From the NCBI RefSeq assembly GCF_023700755.1, contig NZ_JAMKOJ010000006.1, forward strand, positions 1-64,000: DNA of 64,000 nucleotides, written 5' to 3'. The position numbers and the translations under genes are program-made. Source of the stretch: Allorhizobium sonneratiae (lineage in GTDB: Bacteria > Pseudomonadota > Alphaproteobacteria > Rhizobiales > Rhizobiaceae). Shown in pieces: positions 47,434 to 56,699 of this stretch. Position 1 is the first letter of the stretch. Each line of letters starts with the position of its first letter. A model generated the notes under the pieces. It was not told where the DNA came from. It saw nothing but the letters and a program-made list of their open reading frames with translations, and made no database searches.

Positions 47434-47455
47434 GCGGCCGCATTCCTGCGGCCGC
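47434..47455 (+). other. Intercistronic hairpin, sugar-binding protein/permease
   Basis: GCGGCCGC at 47434-47441 and again at 47448-47455, six bases apart; the eight-mer is self-complementary, so the two copies pair as a stem. It lies in the 63-bp gap between the binding-protein and permease genes. Confidence 0.55.
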
Positions 47456-47473
47456 AGCCTTCGGGGAAAATCC

Positions 47474-48367
47474 ATGAAAATCTCAGTCCTCGATGCGCCT
47501 GTCCGCAAGAACCTGATCTTCGTTCTGCCGGGGCTCATCCTGTATGGCGCTTTCGTTCTGGGGCCGATCGTAGCGGCCGTCGTGATCAGCTTCACCCGCT
47601 GGAACGGTCTCAGCCTGCCAAGCTTCGTCGGCTTCGGCAATTATATCGAGCTGTTCAGCGACAGCCGCTTCTTCACAGCGCTGAAAAACAATGCCGTGCT
47701 GATGCTGTTTTATTGCCTGGCACCGCTTGCTCTCGGCATCGTGTTGGCCGCCATCATCCGCTCGATCAAGACACGCGAGCAACTGGCACTGCGCACGCTT
47801 CTGTTCATGCCCTATATCATGCCGTCCGCCGTGCTCGGCATTATCTGGCAATGGCTCTATAATCCGGCCTTCGGCCCGATCAATCAGGGCCTGAAGATCA
47901 TCGGCCTCGGCGCGATCGCACTGCCCTGGCTCGGCGATTTCACCTTTGCGCTTCCGGCGGTCGGTGCGGTTGCCGCCTGGTATTATTTCGGCTTCTGCAT
48001 GGTGATTTTCCTCACCGGCCTGCAACGGATCGATCCGTCGCTGTTCGAGGCCGCCCGCGTCGATGGCGCAAGCCCCTTCACCATCTTCCGGCGCATCACG
48101 CTGCCGCTGCTTTTGCCGGAGATCCGTGTGGTGCTGCTGTTGACCATCATCGCCTCGATCAAGAGCTTCGATCTGGTCTTCACCATGACCCGCGGCGGGC
48201 CTGCCAATGCCACGCTGGTTCCCAATATCTACATGTATGAGCTTGGCTTCCATCTGAACCGCTATGGCTATGCGGCGGCTGTCGCCATTATCGGCGCCAT
48301 CATCATCTTCATCGTCAATTACGCCGTCCATCGCTTCGTGCGGCCACAAACCGAAGGAGCCAGATGA
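47474..48367 (+). CDS. Sugar ABC transporter permease, MalF/UgpA type
   Basis: A 297-residue inner-membrane permease with six helices. The N-terminal LPGLILYGAFVLGPIV, and the coupling loop DPSLFEAARVDGASPFTIFR near residues 187-206, place it in the MalF-like carbohydrate group. It overlaps the second permease by four bases. The pair forms the channel of the sugar importer. Confidence 0.92.
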   Translation: MKISVLDAPVRKNLIFVLPGLILYGAFVLGPIVAAVVISFTRWNGLSLPSFVGFGNYIELFSDSRFFTALKNNAVLMLFYCLAPLALGIVLAAIIRSIKTREQLALRTLLFMPYIMPSAVLGIIWQWLYNPAFGPINQGLKIIGLGAIALPWLGDFTFALPAVGAVAAWYYFGFCMVIFLTGLQRIDPSLFEAARVDGASPFTIFRRITLPLLLPEIRVVLLLTIIASIKSFDLVFTMTRGGPANATLVPNIYMYELGFHLNRYGYAAAVAIIGAIIIFIVNYAVHRFVRPQTEGAR

Positions 48368-49200
48368 TGGCGCAATCTTCCTCCCGCACGCTGCAAACCG
48401 TTTCCTTCCGGCTGGTCATGTGGGGCTTTGCCCTCATTACCGTGTTTCCCTTCGGCCTGCTGCTCCTGACCTCGATCAAAAGCAAGGAAGACCTGTTTCG
48501 CGGCGCTTTTGTCCTGCCGAAATATCCGCATTTTGAAAACTATGTCAGCGCCTGGGTGGACGGGCATTTCGGCATTTATTTCTGGAATTCGATCATCGTC
48601 GTCATTCCGGTCGTTGTCATCAGCGTCATCATCGGGCTGATGACCGGCTTTGCCTTCGCCTTCCTATCTTTTCCCTACAAGAAAGCCGTCTTTGCCGTGC
48701 TGACCATCGGCATGATGGTGCCGACGGAAGCCTTCATCATCCCGCTCTATTATGAGATGCGCTATCTGGGCCTGCTGAATTCCTATGGGGCGATGATCAT
48801 TCCGCAGATTGCCATGTCGGTGCCTTTCGCCACCCTGTTCATGGCCAGCGCCATGGAACAGTTACCGCAGGAAATTCTCGAAGCGGCGGTGCTGGATGGG
48901 GCATCGCGCCCGCTGATCCTGCGCAGGGTGATGATCCCGCTGCTGAAACCGGCGATTTCGACGCTCTGCCTCTTCCTGTTCATCTGGACATGGAACGAGT
49001 TCCTGATCCCGCTCATCCTGGTCAATGACGATGTGTACCGCACCATGCCGCTCGGCATGCTGTTCTTCCAGGGCCGCTACACCGTCAACACGCCGGTGCT
49101 GACGGCAGGCGCTGTGCTGGTCATCCTGCCAATCATCGTCGTCTACCTGATTTTCCAGCGCAAATTCATCGAGGGCCTGACAGCGGGAGCGACCAAATAA
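48364..49200 (+). CDS. Sugar ABC transporter permease, MalG/UgpE type
   Basis: A 278-residue permease with six helices. The coupling loop PQEILEAAVLDGASRPLIL is near residues 165-185 and the late TWNEFLIPLIL segment is characteristic of MalG-like subunits. Its ATG overlaps the stop of the first permease (ATGA). It is the last gene of the sugar operon and is convergent with a GntR gene nine bases away. No ATPase gene follows. Confidence 0.92.
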   Translation: MMAQSSSRTLQTVSFRLVMWGFALITVFPFGLLLLTSIKSKEDLFRGAFVLPKYPHFENYVSAWVDGHFGIYFWNSIIVVIPVVVISVIIGLMTGFAFAFLSFPYKKAVFAVLTIGMMVPTEAFIIPLYYEMRYLGLLNSYGAMIIPQIAMSVPFATLFMASAMEQLPQEILEAAVLDGASRPLILRRVMIPLLKPAISTLCLFLFIWTWNEFLIPLILVNDDVYRTMPLGMLFFQGRYTVNTPVLTAGAVLVILPIIVVYLIFQRKFIEGLTAGATK

Positions 49201-49209
49201 AACAGGCCC

Positions 49210-49890
49210 TCACCCGCGAAACTGTCGGTAGGTGACGCTCTGAATGCGGATATGGTCGCGCATCCTGTTTTCAGCCTCCACGGCATTGTGGCTTTCAAGC
49301 GCCGCCAGAATCTGGCGGTGCTCCTCCATGGAATGTTCCAGCCGATCGGCAACAAACAGCTGCGCCTGGCGAAAGGGCCTGAGCCGCCTTTGCAGGCTGC
49401 GGGCCTCCTCCGCCAGAAAACCGTTTCCGGCCGCTCTATAGATAAGATCGTGAAAGCTGGCATTCTCGGCGTAATAGAGGTGGGAATCCTGCACTGCCAA
49501 CGCCCGCTCGCATTTCAACGCCGTCTCGCGCAACAATAACAGCTCGGCACTGGTGATGCGGCTTGCCGCAAGCCGCGCGCACCAGGCTTCCAGCTCGGCC
49601 ATGACCTCGAACATCTCCACCAGCCGGGTGAAATCCGGCTGCCGTACAAAGGTGCCGCGATTGGGCACGGCCCGGGCCAGTCCCGCGTTGGCCAGCATGC
49701 GCAAGGCCTCGCGCAGGGGCGTGCGCGAGACCCCGAATTCCTGGGAAAGCCGCACCTCATCAAGACGCTCGCCATCGGCAAAGCGCCCTTCGGCGACCAT
49801 CGCCTCCAACCGTTCATAAATCATATCTGCAGTTGCAACAGGAAGCGAGTTCAAGTCATTATTCTCCGGTGGATCGAGAGCTTCATTCAC
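49210..49890 (-). CDS. GntR-family (FCD) regulator of the amidase operon
   Basis: A 226-residue regulator with a winged helix at about residues 18-85 (LSQEFGVSRTPLREALRMLA recognition region) and an FCD domain at about 95-210, whose metal ligands probably include the histidine of NASFHDLIY. It is divergent from a binding-protein gene across 123 bases that hold two candidate operators. It therefore most likely controls the downstream transporter-amidase operon. It ends nine bases from the sugar permease gene, which is convergent, so it is unlikely to belong to that operon. Confidence 0.85.
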   Translation of the reverse strand: MNEALDPPENNDLNSLPVATADMIYERLEAMVAEGRFADGERLDEVRLSQEFGVSRTPLREALRMLANAGLARAVPNRGTFVRQPDFTRLVEMFEVMAELEAWCARLAASRITSAELLLLRETALKCERALAVQDSHLYYAENASFHDLIYRAAGNGFLAEEARSLQRRLRPFRQAQLFVADRLEHSMEEHRQILAALESHNAVEAENRMRDHIRIQSVTYRQFRG

Positions 49891-49934
49891 TTTTATCGCC
49901 TAAGGAGCACTTTTTGCATTCAATCTCGATTTCT

Positions 49935-50001
49935 TTGTGTACAATCCTACAAAATTGCATAGACTATAATCAATGAAAAAAATCTGCATAATTAATATGC
50001 A
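49935..50001. promoter_or_regulatory. Candidate GntR operators before the transporter-amidase operon
   Basis: TTGTGTACAA (49935-49944) fits the general FadR/GntR pattern TNGT-Nx-ACNA. A second dyad TGCATA-ATTAA-TATGCA lies at 49985-50001, about 13 bases before the binding-protein start, where bound repressor would block initiation. Confidence 0.5.
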
Positions 50002-50013
50002 TAGGGGAACGCT

Positions 50014-51528
50014 ATGAAACATGCTCTCGCCCTTGCGGCCATGCTCTTGCCTGCCTGCCTTTTTTCCACCGCCGCCCATGCTGGGAAAGCCGATGACACG
50101 CTCCACCTCGCCTTCACCAAGGAGCTTGAAAGTGTCGATCCCTATTTCAACACCGCACGCGAAGGCGTTATCCTCGGTTCCGCTGTCTGGGACGGTCTGC
50201 TGTACCGCGATCCCAAAACCGGTGCTTACGAAGGCAATCTTGCCACGTCGTGGAAATGGATCGACCCGACGACACTGGAGCTGAAGCTGCGCAAGGGCGT
50301 GAAATTTCACAATGGCGAACCCTTTACCGCCGACGATGTCGTCTTCACGTTCAACTACATCATCGATCCGTCCAACGGCAACAAATCGCTCACCAACAGC
50401 CAGTGGATCAAATCGGCCGAAAAGATCGACGATTACACCGTGCGCATTCACAGCAAGGGGCCTTTTCCGGCAGCGCTGGAATATCTCGCCGGTCCACTGA
50501 TCATTGAACCGCATACCTATTTCAAAAAGGTCGGCCCTGAGGGCGTAGCCTTGAAGCCGATCGGCACCGGCCCTTATGAGGTGGTCAGCGTCGATCCGGG
50601 CAAGCATTTCGTTTTGAAGCGCAATCCCGATTATTTTGCCGCCGTCAAACCGAAGGCCACCATCGGCACTATCGATATCCGTACCGTACCCGATCCCAAT
50701 ACCCAGATGGCGGAACTGTTCAATGGCGATCTCGACATGGTCTGGGGCGTTCCTTCCGATCAGGCCGATAAAATGGCGGGTACCGGCAAGTTTCAGGTGA
50801 TCAATGCGCCGACCATGCGCGTCGGCTATATCAGTCTCGATGCCATTGGGCGCACCGGGGCGAAAAACCCGATGACGGATCTGCGCGTTCGTCAGGCAAT
50901 CAACATGGCCATTAACCGTCAGGGTATTGTCGATGCCTTGCTCAAGGGCTCTTCCCAGGTGATCAACAGCGCCTGCGCGCCGATCCAGTTCGGTTGTGAA
51001 CAGCAGGTGAAAACCTATCCTTACGATCCGGACAAGGCCAAGGCGCTTCTGGCTGAGGCAGGCTATCCCAAGGGCTTTACCACCGAGCTTTACGCCTATC
51101 GCGACCGGCCGATCGCCGAAGCGATGATCGGCATGCTGGCCGATATCGGTATCACTGCCAAGCTGAATTACCTGCAATATTCAGCACTGCGTGAAAAACG
51201 CATCAAGGATGGCGTGCCCATGGCCTTCATGACCTGGGGCTCCAATTCCGTCGCCGATATTTCCGCCATCACCAGCGCTTTCTTCCGCGGCTCGGGCGAG
51301 GACGACGCTCGCGATCCAGCCGTTGAAGCACTTTTGGAAAAGGGTGACAATTCTGTCGATCCCGACGTCAGAAAAGACAATTACTCCAAAGCCCTGAAGA
51401 TGATTGCCGACAAGGCCTACTGGGTGCCGCTCTGGACCTATGGCAGCAATTACATCATGGCCAAGGATGTTAAATTTGCTCCGACGCCGGATGAGCTGAT
51501 CCGCTTCTACGACATCGGCTGGAAATAG
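50014..51528 (+). CDS. ABC transporter substrate-binding protein, dipeptide type
   Basis: A 504-residue SBP family 5 protein. The signal peptide covers about residues 1-23 and ends in AHA. Typical motifs are LRKGVKFHNGEPFTADDVVF (residues 92-111) and GTGPYEVVSVD. The ligand class is peptides or small amides. The operon also encodes an amidase, so the imported compound probably contains an amide bond that is cut in the cytoplasm. AGGGGAA precedes the ATG. Confidence 0.9.
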   Translation: MKHALALAAMLLPACLFSTAAHAGKADDTLHLAFTKELESVDPYFNTAREGVILGSAVWDGLLYRDPKTGAYEGNLATSWKWIDPTTLELKLRKGVKFHNGEPFTADDVVFTFNYIIDPSNGNKSLTNSQWIKSAEKIDDYTVRIHSKGPFPAALEYLAGPLIIEPHTYFKKVGPEGVALKPIGTGPYEVVSVDPGKHFVLKRNPDYFAAVKPKATIGTIDIRTVPDPNTQMAELFNGDLDMVWGVPSDQADKMAGTGKFQVINAPTMRVGYISLDAIGRTGAKNPMTDLRVRQAINMAINRQGIVDALLKGSSQVINSACAPIQFGCEQQVKTYPYDPDKAKALLAEAGYPKGFTTELYAYRDRPIAEAMIGMLADIGITAKLNYLQYSALREKRIKDGVPMAFMTWGSNSVADISAITSAFFRGSGEDDARDPAVEALLEKGDNSVDPDVRKDNYSKALKMIADKAYWVPLWTYGSNYIMAKDVKFAPTPDELIRFYDIGWK

Positions 51529-51560
51529 GCGACGTCACTAAAGCGCCGTGCGGTTGTGAC

Positions 51561-51605
51561 TGCATCAAGTGCCCTTCAGCCGATTGTGCTTCAGGGCGTG
51601 ATGCA
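51561..51605 (+). other. Intercistronic hairpin, binding protein/permease
   Basis: TGCATCA (51561-51567) pairs with TGATGCA (51599-51605), and CCCT (51572-51575) with AGGG (51593-51596), in the 124-bp gap between the binding-protein and permease genes. No T run follows. Confidence 0.5.
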
Positions 51606-51652
51606 ACAGCCGCCCGGCATCATCCGCCCTTCAGCTTTGTAAAGAGGAACGC

Positions 51653-52570
51653 ATGGCAAGGTTCCTGTTCAGAAAACTGCTTCTGGCACTCGCCGTCGCC
51701 CTGACGGTCTCCTTCATCAGTTTCCTGCTGCTCTATATGGCCGGTGATCCGGCGATTTCGATTGCCGGAGAAAGCGCCAGCGCCGATGTGATCGCCGCTG
51801 TGCGCCATCAATACGGTTTCGACCGGCCAATGCTGGTGCAATATGGCGAATGGCTCTTTCATGCGCTGAGAGGCGATTTCGGCACGAGCTATTATTTCAA
51901 GATGCCGGTTTCGGCGCTTGTAGCGGAACGGCTGCCGGTCACGTTGACGGTCGGCGCGCTCGGCATGAGCTTTGCGCTGCTGCTGGCCATTCCGATGGGC
52001 GTTCTGGCTGCAGCCTTTCCCAACAGCTTTATCGACCGGCTGGCACTCACGGTGGCGGTGATGGGACAGGCGATCCCGAGCTTCTGGTTCGGACTGCTGC
52101 TGATCGTGTTTTTTTCCGTGCATCTCGGCTGGGTTCCGGCTTCGGGCACGCGCGACTGGACCGGCTATATCCTGCCGACCATCGTGCTTGGCTATTACGC
52201 CACGCCAGCCATCATGCGGCTGACGCGCGCCGGTATGCTGGACGTGCTGTCTTCCGACTATATCCGCACGGCCCGCGCCAAGGGTTTGAACGGTGGCCTC
52301 ATCCTGTTCAAACATGCGCTGCGCAATGCCATCATTCCTGTCGTCAGCCTGGCGGCAGTGCAACTCGGCTTCATGTTCGGTGGCTCGGTCGTGGTCGAAA
52401 CGGTGTTTGCCCTGCATGGCGCCGGGTTTCTTGCCTGGGAATCGATCTCGCGCAACGATCTGCCGACCATCCAGGCGCTGATTCTGATTTTTTCGATGTT
52501 CTATATCCTCGCCACCTTTCTCGCCGACATTCTCAATGCATGGCTCGATCCGCGCCTGAGGACTGCCTGA
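51653..52570 (+). CDS. ABC transporter permease, DppB type
   Basis: A 305-residue permease with about six helices. The RHQYGFDRPMLVQYGEW region near residue 47 and the coupling loop YIRTARAKGLNGGLILFKHA near residues 203-222 are DppB-like. It precedes a DppC-type permease by one base. Part of the importer that feeds the amidase. Confidence 0.92.
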   Translation: MARFLFRKLLLALAVALTVSFISFLLLYMAGDPAISIAGESASADVIAAVRHQYGFDRPMLVQYGEWLFHALRGDFGTSYYFKMPVSALVAERLPVTLTVGALGMSFALLLAIPMGVLAAAFPNSFIDRLALTVAVMGQAIPSFWFGLLLIVFFSVHLGWVPASGTRDWTGYILPTIVLGYYATPAIMRLTRAGMLDVLSSDYIRTARAKGLNGGLILFKHALRNAIIPVVSLAAVQLGFMFGGSVVVETVFALHGAGFLAWESISRNDLPTIQALILIFSMFYILATFLADILNAWLDPRLRTA

Positions 52571-52571
52571 C

Positions 52572-53468
52572 ATGACGGACATGACCGCCTCCCTCACCGC
52601 CACCGCCCGCCCAAGACCCGCTCTCGTGCTGTTGAAACGAGCGCTTCGTCATCCCGGCTTCATGATCGGCTTTACTATTGTCGTGCTGATCGCGCTTATC
52701 GGCATCTTTGCGCCGCTGCTTGCCCCTCACGACCCCTACAAGCAGGATCTTCTCGCCCGCATGGCGCGCCCTGTCTTTCTCGGCGGCAAATGGAACCATA
52801 TTCTCGGCACCGACACGCTGGGACGCGACTATCTCTCCCGGCTGATCTATGGCGCACGGGTCTCTATGACCATCGGCGTCGTTGCCGCGCTGATTTCGGC
52901 GGTGATCGGCACGGTGCTGGGCGTTCTCGGTGGCTATTTCGGTGGCAAGGTCGATGCCGCGGTGATGTTCATTCTCTCTGTGCGGCTGGCGCTGCCCGCC
53001 ACGCTGGTGGCGCTGGCGGTGGTGGCGCTGTTCGGCGGCTCGCTCACCGTCGTCATCCTCGTGCTCGGCTTCCTGCTCTGGGACCGGTTCGCCGTGGTGA
53101 TGCGGACAACGACCATGCAGATCAAGCAGATGGATTATATCGCCGCCGCCGATGTGCTGGGCGCCAGCACGCTGCGCATTCTCTTCAAGGACATCGCGCC
53201 GAATATCATGAACGCGCTGATCGTGGTGATGACACTGGAAATGGCCCATGCGATCATTCTCGAAGCCGCCCTCTCCTTTCTCGGCCTTGGCGTGCAGCCG
53301 CCGACCCCGTCCTGGGGCCTGATGATTTCCGAAGGCAAGGACATGCTGCTGTTTGAAAGCTGGCTGATCGCCATTCCCGGCAGTGCCCTTTTCATTCTCT
53401 TGCTGGCCATCAACATGCTCGGCGACGGCATTCGCGACATCACCACGCCGGAAGGGAGAAACGGATGA
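52572..53468 (+). CDS. ABC transporter permease, DppC type
   Basis: A 298-residue permease with the DppC landmark LGTDTLGRDYLSRLIYGARV near residue 78 and the coupling loop DYIAAADVLGASTLRILFKD near residues 186-205. The ATG is one base after the DppB stop; a second ATG three codons on is possible. Its 3' end overlaps the ATPase gene by four bases. Confidence 0.92.
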   Translation: MTDMTASLTATARPRPALVLLKRALRHPGFMIGFTIVVLIALIGIFAPLLAPHDPYKQDLLARMARPVFLGGKWNHILGTDTLGRDYLSRLIYGARVSMTIGVVAALISAVIGTVLGVLGGYFGGKVDAAVMFILSVRLALPATLVALAVVALFGGSLTVVILVLGFLLWDRFAVVMRTTTMQIKQMDYIAAADVLGASTLRILFKDIAPNIMNALIVVMTLEMAHAIILEAALSFLGLGVQPPTPSWGLMISEGKDMLLFESWLIAIPGSALFILLLAINMLGDGIRDITTPEGRNG

Positions 53469-55105
53469 GCCTCTCTGCGGATAACCCGGTTCTTTCGATC
53501 AGAAACCTCACCATCGACCTGCCGCAAGGCGGAGACCGACCGCACGCGGTCAGCAATCTGTCGCTCACCATTCGTGAGAAGGAAATCCTCTGCATCGTCG
53601 GCGAATCCGGCTCCGGCAAATCGATCACCTCCTTCGCCACCATGGGGCTTCTGCCGAAGGTGCTCAAACCTTCATCGGGCGAAATCCTGTTCGACGGACA
53701 GGACGTGTTGAAACTGCCCCGCCAGGATCACGCCGCCCTTCGCGGACGGCGCATGGGCATGGTGTTTCAGGAGCCGATGACGGCGCTCAACCCCTGCTAT
53801 ACGGTCGGTGAACAGATCGCGGAAATTTTCCGCGCCCATACGGCGCTGTCGCGGGCCGAGCAGCGCGCCCGCACGCTTGCGCTCATGGACGAAGTCCGCC
53901 TGCCGGAGCCGGAACGACTCTATCACGCCTTTCCCCATCAACTCTCCGGCGGCCAGCGCCAGCGCATCGTCATCGCCATGGCGCTTGCCATGGAGCCGCG
54001 CCTGCTGATTGCCGATGAGCCGACCACGGCGCTGGATGTGACGACCCAGATGCAGATCCTCGACATGTTCAAGGCGCTGAAGGAAAGCCGCAAAGCCGGC
54101 ATTCTCTTCGTCACCCATGATTTCGACGTGGTGGCGGAAATCGCCGACCGGGTTCTGGTCATGCAGAAAGGCGTCGTCGTCGAGGAGGGCACGGCGGACG
54201 AGGTTCTGAACCGGCCCCGCCATCCCTATACCCGACGTCTGATCGATGCGGTACCACGCCGCCATGCAACCAAGGGCGCGCCTCAGACTGACCGCCCGAT
54301 CGGTCTGCGGGTGGCCGGCATTGAAAAAACCTTCCGCTCACCGGCCAGCCTGTTCAAACCGGCCCGCACGGTTCAGGCTGTCCGCCCAATGGATTTCACC
54401 GTGCTGGAGGGGCAGACACTCGGCATTGTCGGGGAATCGGGTTCGGGCAAATCGACGCTGGTGCGCTGCCTGATGGGTCTTGTCGAACCGGATGAGGGCT
54501 CGATCTGGCTTGGCAATCAGCGGCTGGAAACCGGCACGGCCCAAAGCCGCCGCGCGTTTCGAAAACACATCCAGATCGTGTTTCAGGACCCTTACGGTTC
54601 GCTCAATCCGCGCCGCCGCATCGGCGATCTGTTGATCGAAGGTCCGCTGAATTTCGGCGTTGCGAAGGCAGAAGCGCTCAAGAAAGCGCGGGAACTGCTG
54701 AAAATCGTCCGGCTGGAAGAGGATGCGCTGGAGCGATTTCCGGCGCAATTTTCCGGCGGCCAGCGCCAGCGCATCTCGATTGCCCGCGCGCTGATGGTCG
54801 AGCCGAAAATCCTGATTGCCGATGAAGCGGTCTCTGCGCTCGACGTCTCGGTGCAGAAGGATGTGCTCAAGCTGCTCACCGATATCAAGCAGGAGGTCGG
54901 GCTGACGATGATCTTCATCACCCACGATCTGCGTGTTGCCGCCGAAATCTCCGATCATCTTCTGGTGATGCAAAAAGGCGAGGCAGTGGAATATGGTACG
55001 GTTGATTCGGTTTTCGGCAATCCTCAGCGCGATTATACACGGCAACTGCTCGCAGCCATGCCCGGCAGAGGTTGGGAAGCACCAGACCTTGCCGCTTTGA
55101 CCTGA
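53465..55105 (+). CDS. ABC transporter double ATPase (DppD-DppF fusion)
   Basis: A 546-residue cytoplasmic protein with two ATPase domains. Domain 1: Walker [10 protein letters not shown] near 43-51 and the signature LSGGQRQRI near 160. Domain 2: Walker [10 protein letters not shown] near 324-332 and the signature FSGGQRQRI near 431. The DEP Walker B of domain 1 (LIADEPTT) is normal; domain 2 has LIADEAVS, an alanine where most have proline. The ATG overlaps the permease stop. It powers the importer and is followed by the amidase gene after 16 bases. Confidence 0.92.
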   Translation: MSLSADNPVLSIRNLTIDLPQGGDRPHAVSNLSLTIREKEILCIVGESGSGKSITSFATMGLLPKVLKPSSGEILFDGQDVLKLPRQDHAALRGRRMGMVFQEPMTALNPCYTVGEQIAEIFRAHTALSRAEQRARTLALMDEVRLPEPERLYHAFPHQLSGGQRQRIVIAMALAMEPRLLIADEPTTALDVTTQMQILDMFKALKESRKAGILFVTHDFDVVAEIADRVLVMQKGVVVEEGTADEVLNRPRHPYTRRLIDAVPRRHATKGAPQTDRPIGLRVAGIEKTFRSPASLFKPARTVQAVRPMDFTVLEGQTLGIVGESGSGKSTLVRCLMGLVEPDEGSIWLGNQRLETGTAQSRRAFRKHIQIVFQDPYGSLNPRRRIGDLLIEGPLNFGVAKAEALKKARELLKIVRLEEDALERFPAQFSGGQRQRISIARALMVEPKILIADEAVSALDVSVQKDVLKLLTDIKQEVGLTMIFITHDLRVAAEISDHLLVMQKGEAVEYGTVDSVFGNPQRDYTRQLLAAMPGRGWEAPDLAALT

Positions 55106-55121
55106 CAAAAAGGCACATCCC

Positions 55122-56615
55122 ATGACCCATCCCGCCGATCTGACTGCAACCGATGCCGTTCGCCTGATTGCCGAGAGGAAGCTCTCGCCCGTCGAACTGG
55201 CGCAGGCCGCAATCGAGCGGGTCGAAAGCCTCAATCCGGCGATCAATGCCGTGGTGGCCAAGGACTTCGACGCCGTGATGCAGCAGGCAAAAGAGGCCGA
55301 GGACAAGGTGATGCGAGATGAACCGCTCGGTCTGCTGCATGGGCTGCCCTTCGGCGTCAAGGACATGATCGACGTCATCGGCCTGCCAACCACCTTCGGA
55401 TCGGAAATCTTTCGCGACAATATTGCCGTCAAGGATGACGCCATCGTCGCTGCCATGCGGACCGAAGGTGCGATCCCGCTCGGCAAGACCAACAATCCGG
55501 ACTGGAGTGCGGGCGGCAACACGATCAACAAGGTCTATGGCGCCACCGGCAATCCGCATGATCCGCAAAAAAGTGCGGCCGGCTCCTCCGGCGGCTCTGC
55601 CGCGCTGCTTGCCGCCCGCATGGCGCCGCTGGCCACCGGTTCCGACACCGGTGGCAGCCTGCGCAATCCCGCCGCCTTTTGCGGTGTGGTCGGCTTTCGC
55701 CCCTCTCCCGGCGTGGTTCCCGGCGATACCCGTGCTCTCGGACTGCTGCCGATTTCCACCAGCGGCCCGATGGCCCGCACGGTGGCCGATACCGGGCTGA
55801 TGCTTTCCGTTCTGGCCAGAGCCGACCGCATGGACCCCTATACGATGGTTCTTGACGGCAGGACACCGTGGCAGGCGGAAGATTTCCGGGCGCTGCCCCG
55901 GCTCAACTGCAAAAAATTCCGCTTCGCCGTCACTGAGGATTTCGGTTTCGCCCCGACGGAAAGCGTGGTGCGCGAAGCCTTTCAGAAGGTCATCGCCCGT
56001 CTGGCCCCCGAGCTTGGAGAGACAGAGGCGATCCATCCCGATTGCTCCGGCGCGGACCGGATCTTTTCCGTGCTGCGCGGCATTGCCTTCATAGGCCATC
56101 AAAAATATCTCGACATGGCCGCAGACAAGGTCGGGCCGAATGTCACCGTCAATGTTGCCGAGGGCTTAAGCTTTTCCGCCCGCGATATTTATGAGGCGAT
56201 GAGCGCCCAGACCGTCTATTACCGCAACTGGCAGAGATTTTACGACGATTGGGATTTCATTCTCTGCCCGGCAGTGACCATCAGCCCACGCGACTGGCGC
56301 GAGCTTTACCCGACCGAGATCGATGGCCAGCCGACAAAAAGCTATTATCACTGGCTGGCCATGGCCTATGCCTCGACGCTCTCCGGCCATCCCTCGATCA
56401 CCATTCCGGTTGGCCGCGATGCGCTCGGCATGCCCTTCGGCCTGCAGATTATCGGTCGCCGCCATGACGATCTCGGCGTTCTGGCCATCGCCGCCGATCT
56501 GGAAGCCATGCTCAAAGACGATCCGGTCTTTAGCGTTCCGTCCGTCGATCTCGCCGGTCTTACCGAAGCGCCGCCCATTGCAGCACGCCCCGGCTTCATG
56601 CCGGACTGGTCATAG
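55122..56615 (+). CDS. Amidase (amidase-signature family)
   Basis: A 497-residue amidase-signature hydrolase. The catalytic triad is visible: Lys80 (GVKDMIDV), cis-Ser155 (AGSSGGSAA) and nucleophile Ser179 (GSDTGGS). Such enzymes hydrolyse carboxamides to acid and ammonia. No signal peptide is seen, so it acts in the cytoplasm on the solute brought in by the transporter of the same operon. It is not the GatA subunit as far as I can tell, since no gatC or gatB gene is nearby. The specific amide is unknown. Confidence 0.9.
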   Translation: MTHPADLTATDAVRLIAERKLSPVELAQAAIERVESLNPAINAVVAKDFDAVMQQAKEAEDKVMRDEPLGLLHGLPFGVKDMIDVIGLPTTFGSEIFRDNIAVKDDAIVAAMRTEGAIPLGKTNNPDWSAGGNTINKVYGATGNPHDPQKSAAGSSGGSAALLAARMAPLATGSDTGGSLRNPAAFCGVVGFRPSPGVVPGDTRALGLLPISTSGPMARTVADTGLMLSVLARADRMDPYTMVLDGRTPWQAEDFRALPRLNCKKFRFAVTEDFGFAPTESVVREAFQKVIARLAPELGETEAIHPDCSGADRIFSVLRGIAFIGHQKYLDMAADKVGPNVTVNVAEGLSFSARDIYEAMSAQTVYYRNWQRFYDDWDFILCPAVTISPRDWRELYPTEIDGQPTKSYYHWLAMAYASTLSGHPSITIPVGRDALGMPFGLQIIGRRHDDLGVLAIAADLEAMLKDDPVFSVPSVDLAGLTEAPPIAARPGFMPDWS

Positions 56616-56699
56616 GAGGAGTCATTAAAAATGGCTCTTCCTATGCCATTTTCGAATATCTCAAGCACTCGGATAGCATTTGAGATCTTCTAAATTTTT

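Noticed and set aside
47434-47455. Two adjacent NotI-type GCGGCCGC sites as a possible cloning scar or engineered junction
   Set aside because: The flanking genes and spacing are natural for an ABC operon; a hairpin explains the two copies better.
55122-56615. GatA subunit of the tRNA amidotransferase
   Set aside because: The triad is shared, but the gene ends a transporter operon and no gatB or gatC gene is close.
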